From: CAXWPM01 sp965206125
Lineage (GTDB): Bacteria > Acidobacteriota > Terriglobia > 20CM-2-55-15
Length of the DNA stretch: 64,000 nucleotides
Reading direction: 5' to 3'
Assembly (NCBI GenBank): GCA_965206125.1
Contig: CBDBIN010000040.1
Coordinates: 62,001 to 126,000 of the forward strand
Shown one piece after another: positions 23,150 to 30,281 of this stretch. A model generated the notes under the pieces. That model ran no database searches, was not told the origin of the DNA, and saw only the letters and a list, made by a program, of their open reading frames with translations. A program made the position numbers and the translations under genes. Within the stretch, counting starts at the first letter, position 1, and each line of letters starts with the position of its first letter.

Positions 23150-24147
23150 GAGGGCCTTCCGTTCAACAACTGCCGGGCCAGCTTTTCGTAGAGATCGATC
23201 CCCGCCATCAGGTCGTCCTTCAGGATCTTCTCATTCGCAGTGTGGGCGTCGAGAATCGAACCCGGGCCGACCAGCAACGGCCGACCGAGGCTCCCCAGGT
23301 ACGGCACGTCACTGCCAAACGACACGACAGTCTGGGGGAATCCATCAACAACATGCATGAATTGAGGGTCCGTCGCACTATGCACTTCGATCTGGGCACG
23401 CGAGGCGACGAGCCGTTCCAACCGATGTCGCACGTCGGCGGTTCCCTCCACGGTGCGGATCATCACCGATGCCATGGCTTCGGGCGCAAGGATGTTGGCC
23501 CGTTCTCCCGCGCCGAGCACACCGGCATTGAAAGTGCCGGAACCCAGGATTTCGTCGCTGCCCCAATCCGCGCCGATGCAGTCATGCAGAACCTGAATCA
23601 GCGGATCCACCGCAGAAACGCCCATCTCGGGGTATCCGGAATGCGCCGCCTTGCCGAGTGCTTTCAGGTCTGCGAGCAGCGTTCCCTTCTGCGCCCGCGC
23701 CAGCTTGTTCTCGGTCGGCTCGCCGACGATGACGTATTCGGAGCCCCATTCGAGGGCATCAGCCGCACGGGCGCCATCGCCACCGGTCTCCTCGCCAACG
23801 ACGAACAGATAGGAGAAGTCTGATGTTCCCCGGGCCCGCAGTCGCTCACCGGCCTCGAGCATTGCGGCGATGATCCCCTTCGTGTCACAGGCGCCGCGTC
23901 CGTACAGAGCCCCGTCGTCCTCAGAAACCGGCAGAACCGGAGGCACCGTGTCGATGTGGGTGCAGAACACAACCCGGTCTCCACCACCACGGGCGATCAC
24001 ATTGAATCGGCCATCGCTAACCGGTTGGGTTTCGACGCGGTACTGCATACCCTCGAGCACCGAAGCCAGGAACCGCCCAACTTCTCCTTCCGCACCCGTG
24101 ACCGACGGAATCGCCATCAACTTCGTGGTGAGTTCAAACGGTGTCAT
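23146..24147 (-). CDS. dapE: M20 family succinyl-diaminopimelate desuccinylase
   Basis: A 333-residue zinc amidohydrolase beginning MTPFELTTKLMAIPSVTG. Metal ligands and catalytic residues are recognisable: HID in VVFCTHIDTVPP (near 74), the bridging Asp in GRGACDTKGIIAAM (near 98), EE in VVGEETGGDGA (near 130), and the dimerisation-loop His in AAHSGYPEMG. Heading the dap operon and linked by a 4-bp overlap to dapB supports a role in lysine/peptidoglycan precursor synthesis rather than arginine synthesis. An aminotransferase (DapC) for the step between DapD and DapE is not in the window. The ATG at 24147 matches the family start; the promoter TATAAT is about 40 nt upstream. Confidence 0.9.
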   Translation of the reverse strand: MTPFELTTKLMAIPSVTGAEGEVGRFLASVLEGMQYRVETQPVSDGRFNVIARGGGDRVVFCTHIDTVPPVLPVSEDDGALYGRGACDTKGIIAAMLEAGERLRARGTSDFSYLFVVGEETGGDGARAADALEWGSEYVIVGEPTENKLARAQKGTLLADLKALGKAAHSGYPEMGVSAVDPLIQVLHDCIGADWGSDEILGSGTFNAGVLGAGERANILAPEAMASVMIRTVEGTADVRHRLERLVASRAQIEVHSATDPQFMHVVDGFPQTVVSFGSDVPYLGSLGRPLLVGPGSILDAHTANEKILKDDLMAGIDLYEKLARQLLNGRPS

Positions 24148-24187
24148 GGTGTTCACTGCAACCCTTCTGGCAGGGATTCGGCGCCCC

Positions 24188-24212
24188 ATTATAGTTCGGG
24201 ATGGATTAGAAT
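24188..24212. promoter_or_regulatory. divergent -10 boxes between dapE and cyaY
   Basis: TATAAT reads leftward (24193-24188) for the dap operon, leaving a leader of about 35 nt. TAGAAT reads rightward (24207-24212) and ends exactly 6 nt before the cyaY GTG, so the cyaY mRNA is predicted to be leaderless. Confidence 0.5.
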
Positions 24213-24218
24213 CCTGGC

Positions 24219-24554
24219 GTGATCAGCGAAAGCGAGTTCCAAAAGGCTGCCGAATCGGCGCTCGAGTCTCTCAACCGGACGATGGACGTCGTCGTCGAGC
24301 AACACGACGTCGAAGTGCTCTACCAAGCGGGTGTCCTCAGCATCGAGATCGAGGAACCGATGGTGTCCAAAATCATCATCAGTCCCAACTCACCGGCACG
24401 CCAGGTATGGATATCCGCTCAATTGACCAGCTTCAAACTCGACTGGTCCGACAAAGGTGGCGCGTTCCAACTTCAGGACACCGACGAGTCACTGGCCGTT
24501 CTTGTCGGACGGCTCCTGGGAGAGGAGCTCGGCGTCGGGCCGATATCGCTCTAG
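24219..24554 (+). CDS. cyaY: frataxin-like iron-sulphur assembly protein CyaY
   Basis: A 111-residue protein of the frataxin fold: an acidic first helix (SESEFQKAAESALESLNRTMDVV), then strands VEVLYQAGVLSIEIEEP, SKIIISPNSPARQVWISAQ with the conserved Gln and Trp, FKLDWSDKGGAFQLQDT, and a final helix LAVLVGRLLGEELG. Frataxins regulate or supply iron to cysteine desulfurase complexes. GTG start with a -10 box 6 nt upstream and no ribosome site. The stop codon lies 1 bp before a 327-bp mobile repeat. Confidence 0.88.
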   Translation: MISESEFQKAAESALESLNRTMDVVVEQHDVEVLYQAGVLSIEIEEPMVSKIIISPNSPARQVWISAQLTSFKLDWSDKGGAFQLQDTDESLAVLVGRLLGEELGVGPISL

Positions 24555-24555
24555 A

Positions 24556-24882
24556 GCAGCCTGTGAGAGAACCCTGTGGGGTCGCGTTACGGCCACACGG
24601 CGCTGGATTCAAGCAGCCAGTGGGGGAACCCTCGTGGGTCGCGTTACGGCCAAACGACGCTGGATTCTAGGAGACGAGGACGAGACAATGCTGTTTCATT
24701 GTGAGGAGTCGACGACAACGAAGACGGCGTCGTTTCGCCGTAACCCTTCGGGCGCACGGGGGTTCGGGCCACGGGCTTTGTCGTTCGTCGGTTACGATGA
24801 GATCGCATCGCTCCCTCCTCACTTCGCGCCCGTGACCCGAAGACCCGCGCGCGCGACCCACGAGGGTTCCCCCACCGGCTGC
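24556..24882. repeat. 327-bp MITE-like element, copy A
   Basis: Built as two short modules of about 55 bp (24556-24610 and 24613-24668; pattern GCAGCC.GTGGGGGAACCC ... GCGCTGGATTC) and one 210-bp module (24671-24882). The element starts GCAGCC.GTGGG.GAACCCT and the second module carries GTGGGTCGCG; the long module ends with the inverse (CGCGACCCAC...ACCGGCTGC), so about 31 bp are terminal inverted repeats. An inverted copy of identical length is at 36607-36933. Both strands contain open frames because of the base composition, but they carry no recognisable protein. Confidence 0.85.
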
Positions 24883-24885
24883 TAA

Positions 24886-25097
24886 GAGACGAGGACGAGA
24901 CAATGCCCTTCCATTGTGAGGAGTCGGCGACAACGAAGACGGTGCCGTTTCGCCGTAACCCTCCGGGCGCATGGGGGTTCGGGCCTCGGGCTTTGTCGTT
25001 CGTCGGTTACGATGTACCCGCATCGTGCCCTCCTCTCTTCGCGCCCGCGACCCGAAGACCCATGCGCGCGGCCCCACAGGGTTCTCCCACAGGCTGC
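24886..25097. repeat. second, diverged copy of the long module of the MITE-like element
   Basis: GAGACGAGGACGAGACAATG through GGCTGC repeats the long module just before it with about one change in eight bases. It ends 7 bp before the VOC gene start. The tandem L-L layout suggests one element inserted beside or recombined with another. Confidence 0.8.
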
Positions 25098-25104
25098 TAG
25101 CCCC

Positions 25105-25485
25105 ATGCGTGTTCATCACATCACCCACAACATTTCCCGAGACCGCCTAGACGAGGCGATTCGGTTCTATGTAGAGCTGCTGGGGTTCGAACGCATTCCG
25201 GCCACGGAAGACCCCGAGGGCAAACGGCTCATCTGGTTCCAGATTGGCGATCATCAGCTGCATCTGGCGATCCGGGGGACGGCCGACACGGCTACGTCGC
25301 GACACTTCGCCATCGTCGTGGACGGATTCGAGGATTTGGTCGCGAGGCTTGACGAGGCCGGCGTGCGGATCGATCGTTGGGATGGCGACCGCCTCTGGCG
25401 GGAGCGTCGCGACGGCAGCCGGTCCGCCTTCTGCTACGACCCAGACGGCAACCGCATCGAGTTGATGGGACTGCCCACGCCCTGA
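25105..25485 (+). CDS. VOC superfamily (glyoxalase/bleomycin-resistance fold) protein
   Basis: A 126-residue protein: MRVHHITHNISRDRLDEAIRFYVELLGF with the first metal-type His, QIGDHQLHLAI, RHFAIVVDGFEDLVARLDEAGV, and FCYDPDGNRIELMG at the C-terminus with the conserved Glu. It is the typical single-chain VOC layout of paired beta-alpha-beta-beta-beta units. The substrate is unknown. Its promoter, if any, must lie in the mobile repeat immediately upstream. Confidence 0.85.
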   Translation: MRVHHITHNISRDRLDEAIRFYVELLGFERIPATEDPEGKRLIWFQIGDHQLHLAIRGTADTATSRHFAIVVDGFEDLVARLDEAGVRIDRWDGDRLWRERRDGSRSAFCYDPDGNRIELMGLPTP

Positions 25486-25600
25486 TCAGTGTTTGCAGAT
25501 CTCAAATCATTTCGAATCGATAATCGACCACTTACCATCGACCATTTATCATTTTCATTTGCCTCGACTCTGAAAGAGAGACCCTTCACTGAAGCGGCAG

Positions 25601-25864
25601 TCATAGACCGCCGCTCAGCGCACAGATGATGTGGAGTTCGTCGGCAGGATTGAGGCCGGCCGAAAGGTCGAAGCATTGCTCACCGTTGATAAAGATCTTG
25701 ATGTGTTCGCGGACGTTCTCCTGTTCGTCGATGATCCGGAAGCGAAGGCCGGGGTGCCGGTGGTTCAGCTCGCCGAGGAGTTCGTCCACCGTACCGCCCC
25801 CCGCATCGACGATGCGCGCGCCGTCGGTGTAGGAGCGAAGCGGGCCGGGGACGAACACTTTCAT
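25601..25864 (-). CDS. MoaD/ThiS-like ubiquitin-fold sulphur carrier
   Basis: An 87-residue beta-grasp protein: MKVFVPGPLRSYTDG, TVDELLGELNHRHPGLRFRII and FINGEQCFDLSAGLNPADELHII. It ends ALSGGL, so the Gly-Gly that is normally the last pair is followed by one Leu. MoaD needs a free C-terminal Gly for adenylation, so either the Leu is removed or this member works differently. Its ATG overlaps the stop of the BNR-repeat gene (TGATG), so the two are translated together. Members of this family are often found next to a BNR-repeat protein; the joint role is unknown. Confidence 0.8.
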   Translation of the reverse strand: MKVFVPGPLRSYTDGARIVDAGGGTVDELLGELNHRHPGLRFRIIDEQENVREHIKIFINGEQCFDLSAGLNPADELHIICALSGGL

Positions 25865-27027
25865 CAGGTGACGCCAACGGTCTCGACCGAATAAATCTCG
25901 GGCAGGTGGCGCGCCAGGCATTTCCAGGATTCGCCCTCGTCGCGGCTCCCCCAGATCTCCCCGCTCGTCGTGCCGAAATACAGGCCGAGCTTATCCCGGT
26001 CGTCCCGGGCCATCGCCTGCCGTTTGACCGTAAACCAGGCGTTCGCCGCCGGCAAACCAGAATCCAACCGCTTCCACGTCCGGCCCGCGTTGCGCGTCGC
26101 GTAGACGGCCGGGCGACCTCCCGGGCTCGTCCGCGGCCAGACCGAAGTCCCATCCATCGGGAACACCCAAACCCGATCGGGATCTCTTGGATTAAGAACG
26201 ATCGGGAAACCGATATCGCCCACCTTCCTCGGCATCCGCTCGCCGATGCGGGTCCACTTCCCTTCCGCACGGTCCATACGGTAGATGCCACAATGGTTCT
26301 GCTGGTACAGACGATCCGGGTTTTTCGGATGCAGTTGCAGGTTGTGCGGATCGTGCCCGTACTCGGGGTCCGGGGAGGGAATGAAGTCGGCGGCGCAGCC
26401 CTTGTTGAGCGGCGCCCAGTCTTTCCCCTTGTCGCGCGATTCAAAAACGCCCCCGGACGACATCCCGATATACATATGGTCGGCATCACGGGGGTCGATC
26501 TGGATGGAGTGCATCTTCGGTCCGTCGGGCGTTCCATCCTGGTCGCCCCCTACCCAGTCGAATCGCTTCGGGTGTTCATTGAACCCCTTCACACCGGCCC
26601 AGGTACGGCCCCCGTCCTCGGATCGAAACAGACCCTGCGGTGAGGATCCCGCGTACCACACGTCCGGCTCGGACGGATGCCCCGGCGTGAGCCAGAACAC
26701 GTGGTCCACCTTCAGGGGTTTTCTGCCGGGACCGGCCTTCCGGAATGCGGGCGGTTTCTCGGCTTCTTTCCACCTGCGGCCTCCGTTGGTCGAACGGAAG
26801 ACGGTCGGCCCGAGGTGGCCGGTCCTGGCGGCGGCCAGCATCGTCCGACGGTCGCGGGGGTCCAGCACGAGGTGATGAACAATATGTCCCAGGAACATCG
26901 GCGCCGATACTTTCCACGATCGACGCGCTCGATTTCCCGTAAGCACAACGGCGCCCTTTCGGGTTCCAATGAGAAGTTTCGGACCCACGCCTACGGCTCT
27001 CTTCTTGGTTTTCTCGGCACTACTCAT
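25864..27027 (-). CDS. BNR/VPS10-type beta-propeller (exo-alpha-sialidase-like) protein
   Basis: A 387-residue repeat protein with several Asp-box-like units (FRSTNGGRRWKEAE, FRSEDGGRTWAGV, FESRDKGKDWAPL, YATRNAGRTWKRL, WGSRDEGESWKCL) and intervening PGHPSEPDVWYAGSSPQGLF. It lacks a signal peptide. Sialidase activity is not implied: the same fold occurs in photosystem-assembly and sortilin-like proteins. Its 3' end is coupled to the MoaD-like gene and its 5' end overlaps the asparaginase stop by 4 bp. Confidence 0.85.
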   Translation of the reverse strand: MSSAEKTKKRAVGVGPKLLIGTRKGAVVLTGNRARRSWKVSAPMFLGHIVHHLVLDPRDRRTMLAAARTGHLGPTVFRSTNGGRRWKEAEKPPAFRKAGPGRKPLKVDHVFWLTPGHPSEPDVWYAGSSPQGLFRSEDGGRTWAGVKGFNEHPKRFDWVGGDQDGTPDGPKMHSIQIDPRDADHMYIGMSSGGVFESRDKGKDWAPLNKGCAADFIPSPDPEYGHDPHNLQLHPKNPDRLYQQNHCGIYRMDRAEGKWTRIGERMPRKVGDIGFPIVLNPRDPDRVWVFPMDGTSVWPRTSPGGRPAVYATRNAGRTWKRLDSGLPAANAWFTVKRQAMARDDRDKLGLYFGTTSGEIWGSRDEGESWKCLARHLPEIYSVETVGVT

Positions 27028-28091
27028 CGCCAGCCTCCTCCCCCTCCCAATCGAATATAAAGATCCTGGATGGCCTCCGGCGCCATTTCCGCCCCCAGCG
27101 CAAGCATCAACACGATCCTGGCCTTCAGCCCGTCGAGGTCTTCCCCTTCAATGACACCAGCCTCCGTCAGTCTACGCGACAAGGCCACCCGGCCTTCGGC
27201 CGTGCGCGACACGACCACGACCTGGAGGCCCGCGTCGAGCACCTCGTTTACGGCGTCCAGGACAGGGCGCGGCATGTTCCCACGTCCGAATGCCTCTATG
27301 ACGATGCCCGACGCCTCGGTTTCCGCGGCATACAGAATGAACTTCCCCGTGTCTCCAGCCACGAGCCGTACCAGATCGACAGCCGGTTCGATCCGCGGTG
27401 CCGGCACGAAGACACGGTTCAACGGCGACGCGTAAAAGATGACGCGACTCTCATCGATCGTGCCGACCATCCCCTTTCGGCCGGACCCAAAAGCATCCAC
27501 GGCTGCCGAATGCCCCTTGGTCACGTATCGCGCCGAATGCACTTGGTCATTCAAGACGACAAGGACGCCCATGTCTCGCGCGCCGGGACTGATCGCGGTC
27601 CGGACGGCCGCTTCAAGATTTCTGGGACCGTCCGAGTCAGAAACCCGCGGCGCCCGCTGCGCGGCGGCGAATACGACGGGACGAGAATCCTCGTGGAGCA
27701 GGTCGATCAGGAACGCCGTTTCTTCCAGGGAGTCGGTTCCGTGGGTGACCACGATGCCCGCCAGGTCCTCACGTAGCGCGAACAGCTCCCGGACCCTCAT
27801 GGCGAGGCGGAACTGTATCTCCGGCGTCATCGAAGAGCTTCCGATACGGGTGAAATCCTCCTCCTCGATATCGACTTGCTCATCGAGCGAGGGAACCAAC
27901 CCAACAAGATCCGCAGCGCCCAAACTGCGCGGTTGCCCCGTTTCCGGATCGAGGCCTCCCGAGATCGTGCCCCCCGTGGCGATCACGTAGACCCTGGCTT
28001 TGGTCTCTTCGGGAATCTCGTTCTGGGCATAGAGCGATACGGGCAGAGACAGGGCCGCCGACAGGATCAACAGCGCGAATCGATGGGTCAT
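27024..28091 (-). CDS. exported type II L-asparaginase
   Basis: A 355-residue protein with signal peptide MTHRFALLILSAALSLPVSLYAQ. The two active-site threonines are in VIATGGTISGG (near residue 40) and VVTHGTDSLEETAFL (near 115), and the catalytic Lys in VTKGHSAAVDAF. It hydrolyses asparagine to aspartate and ammonia in the periplasm. It ends in a Gly-rich GGGGGWR tail. The chosen ATG (28091) gives the signal peptide; a TAGAAT -10 box is 10 nt upstream. Confidence 0.93.
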   Translation of the reverse strand: MTHRFALLILSAALSLPVSLYAQNEIPEETKARVYVIATGGTISGGLDPETGQPRSLGAADLVGLVPSLDEQVDIEEEDFTRIGSSSMTPEIQFRLAMRVRELFALREDLAGIVVTHGTDSLEETAFLIDLLHEDSRPVVFAAAQRAPRVSDSDGPRNLEAAVRTAISPGARDMGVLVVLNDQVHSARYVTKGHSAAVDAFGSGRKGMVGTIDESRVIFYASPLNRVFVPAPRIEPAVDLVRLVAGDTGKFILYAAETEASGIVIEAFGRGNMPRPVLDAVNEVLDAGLQVVVVSRTAEGRVALSRRLTEAGVIEGEDLDGLKARIVLMLALGAEMAPEAIQDLYIRLGGGGGWR

Positions 28092-28104
28092 GATGCGTAA
28101 AATT

Positions 28105-28665
28105 CTACTGCCCAACCCGGCCAAAGCCAAGAGAGTCGTCGGGCCGAATCCGATGCACCCAGAAGACACACGCGACTCCGACCGCAAGTTTCAGGAAGTC
28201 GGTGACGGTGTACGCCGCATGAAGCAGGCCGAAGGTGGCTAGCTCTGGCGGGGGTGGGTCCCGAGGAAGGAAATCGAGCTGCCGGCCCACGTCTACTATG
28301 GGTGGAGTCAATCCGAAAGTCAGCACGACAACCGCTGTCAGCATCGTGACGATTCCCCATCGAACCCGGCCTCCGGAGGGCCAAAGGAGCCAGAGCGTCA
28401 CGCCTCCGATCAGGACCTGAGACAGCCCCCAGACCCAGAACAACAACCGGTTCAGCTCCGAAGACAGGTACCTCAGGAAGTCCCGCGACCGGGGATTGCC
28501 GAGATCCGACACGACCCCCCTGAACGTCTGGTTTGGGGAACCCTCCAGCAGACGATCGATGGTGTAGAAATTCTGGGTTGCAACGACGCCCATGAAGACG
28601 GTGCCCATCAGCCAGGCGCCCAGAAGCACCAGCGCCACGCTTCGACTCAAGTCCGTAGAACCCAT
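28105..28665 (-). CDS. four-helix membrane protein, DUF4149-like
   Basis: A 186-residue protein with about four hydrophobic helices: ALVLLGAWLMGTVFMGVVA, LLFWVWGLSQVLIGGVTLWLL, GIVTMLTAVVVLTFGL and LKLAVGVACVFWV. The arrangement recalls DUF4149/TMEM205-like proteins, but the assignment is weak. Its start overlaps by one base the stop of the HEAT-repeat gene. Confidence 0.65.
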   Translation of the reverse strand: MGSTDLSRSVALVLLGAWLMGTVFMGVVATQNFYTIDRLLEGSPNQTFRGVVSDLGNPRSRDFLRYLSSELNRLLFWVWGLSQVLIGGVTLWLLWPSGGRVRWGIVTMLTAVVVLTFGLTPPIVDVGRQLDFLPRDPPPPELATFGLLHAAYTVTDFLKLAVGVACVFWVHRIRPDDSLGFGRVGQ

Positions 28666-29384
28666 CAGCGTCGTCGAACCACGCCCTTCGCGTTCAGGGT
28701 GAACCCGTCCGGAAGCGACTCTTCCACTCGTGGTCGGTAGCCTTTCACGGGCCAGGCATGCTCTGCAAAAAGCTCGGCAATTTCGCGCCGGATTCGGGGA
28801 CGATCATCCGCTGCTAGAAACGCCTCGATCAATTTCTCGCGGACCGGCTCTCCTAGCTCCGCCAGTGACTGGATCGCGACCAGCCTGACGTCGTCGTCCG
28901 AGTCCTCCAGAAAGCCCTCGAGCGTGGGAATCATTTCCTCAGTCACGTGGCCCTCGACCGCTCGAATCAGGCTCACTCTATGTACGGGCGCCACAAACTC
29001 ACTCTTGGCAACGGCTTCGATAGTGTCGACGAGGTGCCTGACGAGTTCCTCCTCGCTAACCATTTGCGCCAGAGCCTGGACCGGCCAATCGACCTGGTGG
29101 TGAGTCTTCATAAACCGCAGGATGGGCTCGACCGCGGCCCCGCCCTGACGGACCAGCATATCAACGATCATCCGCTTCTCGTCGATGTCCTGGGCGATCA
29201 CCCGGGACGACATGGTGAACCGCATCAACAGGCCGAAAAGTGCTTCGGGCGTTCCCCATTCCACCAGTCGGTCGGCCGCCTCGAGGCGAGGCCCTTCTTC
29301 GCCGTGGGATTGGGTGAGCCGCTTTACCGCCCTGCCGATCTGCTTTTGCGTCGGGCCGGCGCCACGTCGCAGGAAATCAAACAT
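28665..29384 (-). CDS. HEAT-repeat domain protein
   Basis: A 239-residue all-helical protein. Repeats typical of HEAT/PBS-lyase-like proteins: LEAADRLVEWGTPEALFGLLMRF, AAVEPILRFMKTHHQVDWPVQALAQM, RVSLIRAVEGHVTEEMIPTLEGFLEDSDDDVRLVAIQSLAELG. Probably a scaffold for protein contacts. It lies in a run of same-direction genes from the M23 peptidase (30194) to the MoaD-like gene (25601), which may be one long operon. Confidence 0.8.
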   Translation of the reverse strand: MFDFLRRGAGPTQKQIGRAVKRLTQSHGEEGPRLEAADRLVEWGTPEALFGLLMRFTMSSRVIAQDIDEKRMIVDMLVRQGGAAVEPILRFMKTHHQVDWPVQALAQMVSEEELVRHLVDTIEAVAKSEFVAPVHRVSLIRAVEGHVTEEMIPTLEGFLEDSDDDVRLVAIQSLAELGEPVREKLIEAFLAADDRPRIRREIAELFAEHAWPVKGYRPRVEESLPDGFTLNAKGVVRRR

Positions 29385-29396
29385 TCCGATCGAGCA

Positions 29397-30194
29397 CTAC
29401 TCGACCATCCGTGCGAGCGAAAAGGGGTCCACACGAGCGTTCTGCACACGGATTCCCCAATGCAGATGCGGGCCTGTCACGCGTCCGGTTGCGCCCACGA
29501 GACCGACCACTTCTCCGCGCTCGACCATCTGTCCTTCCTCGACCTCGATCTCGGACAGATGCAGGTAAACTGAGTAGATACCCAGACCGTGGTCGACGAT
29601 CACCGTGTTGCCGTTAAAGAAAAAGTCACCGGTGACGACGACGCGGCCACGGTTAGTGGAATGGATTGGGGTCCCGCTTGTAGCCGAAATATCAGCGCCG
29701 GAATGAGGATTCCTGGGCTGATCGTTGAAGACGCGGCGGTGCCCGAAATTGCTTCCCTCCGCCTCGGGGATGGGAACAACAAACGGCTCGCGCCAGTATG
29801 CGCTGGGTTCGATCCGCGCGAAGACCGCTCCCAGGCGGCGGCTTTCCCTCCTGGTTCGTTCCAGGTCCTCGGGACTGAGCTCGACGTACCGGGGTTCGAC
29901 TTCGAGACGTGTTATCGGGAAGGATTTCCCTGCGACCCGGACGGTTTCGTTCCGCGTCTTGCTCGGGCCGTCGGCATAGTGAAATGAAACAGTTGCCGGG
30001 TAGTCGCCGGACTTCAGATCCAGATCAGCACCGACCACGGTCCTCCAGTCATCGCCTGAGCGAGTGAACGGCACCGTCTTGTTCGCCCAGCGAACTTCGA
30101 CGCGGGTCAGGCCCGATTCGTGGGGGTACGTCAACTGCAGCGCATCCCCCTGGGCCACCGAAAACACGGTGAGCATCATCGCGAGTATCGACAT
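29397..30194 (-). CDS. M23 family (LytM-type) metallopeptidase
   Basis: A 265-residue exported protein: short signal sequence MSILAMMLTVFSVAQG, an immunoglobulin-like N-terminal part and a C-terminal LytM domain. The zinc ligands are visible in NPHSGADISA (HxxxD, near 165) and GPHLHWGI (HxH, near 245). NGNTVIVDHGLGIYSVYLHLSEI is the typical core. It either cuts peptidoglycan cross-links or activates amidases. The ATG at 30194 has GGAGG 5 nt upstream. It is divergent from the S9 peptidase. Confidence 0.92.
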   Translation of the reverse strand: MSILAMMLTVFSVAQGDALQLTYPHESGLTRVEVRWANKTVPFTRSGDDWRTVVGADLDLKSGDYPATVSFHYADGPSKTRNETVRVAGKSFPITRLEVEPRYVELSPEDLERTRRESRRLGAVFARIEPSAYWREPFVVPIPEAEGSNFGHRRVFNDQPRNPHSGADISATSGTPIHSTNRGRVVVTGDFFFNGNTVIVDHGLGIYSVYLHLSEIEVEEGQMVERGEVVGLVGATGRVTGPHLHWGIRVQNARVDPFSLARMVE

Positions 30195-30281
30195 CTATCC
30201 TCCGTCTCGGACAAGGCGCGCAACTTCTATCTTACGCCGAGGGAAGGGAAAGATCAGGTCTATGATGGGTTTCGAGGAAAC

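Noticed and set aside
24457..25128. Long open frames on both strands over the mobile repeat
   Set aside because: They are near-identical in all repeat copies, mirror each other on the two strands and lack any domain; the openness comes from GC-rich base composition.
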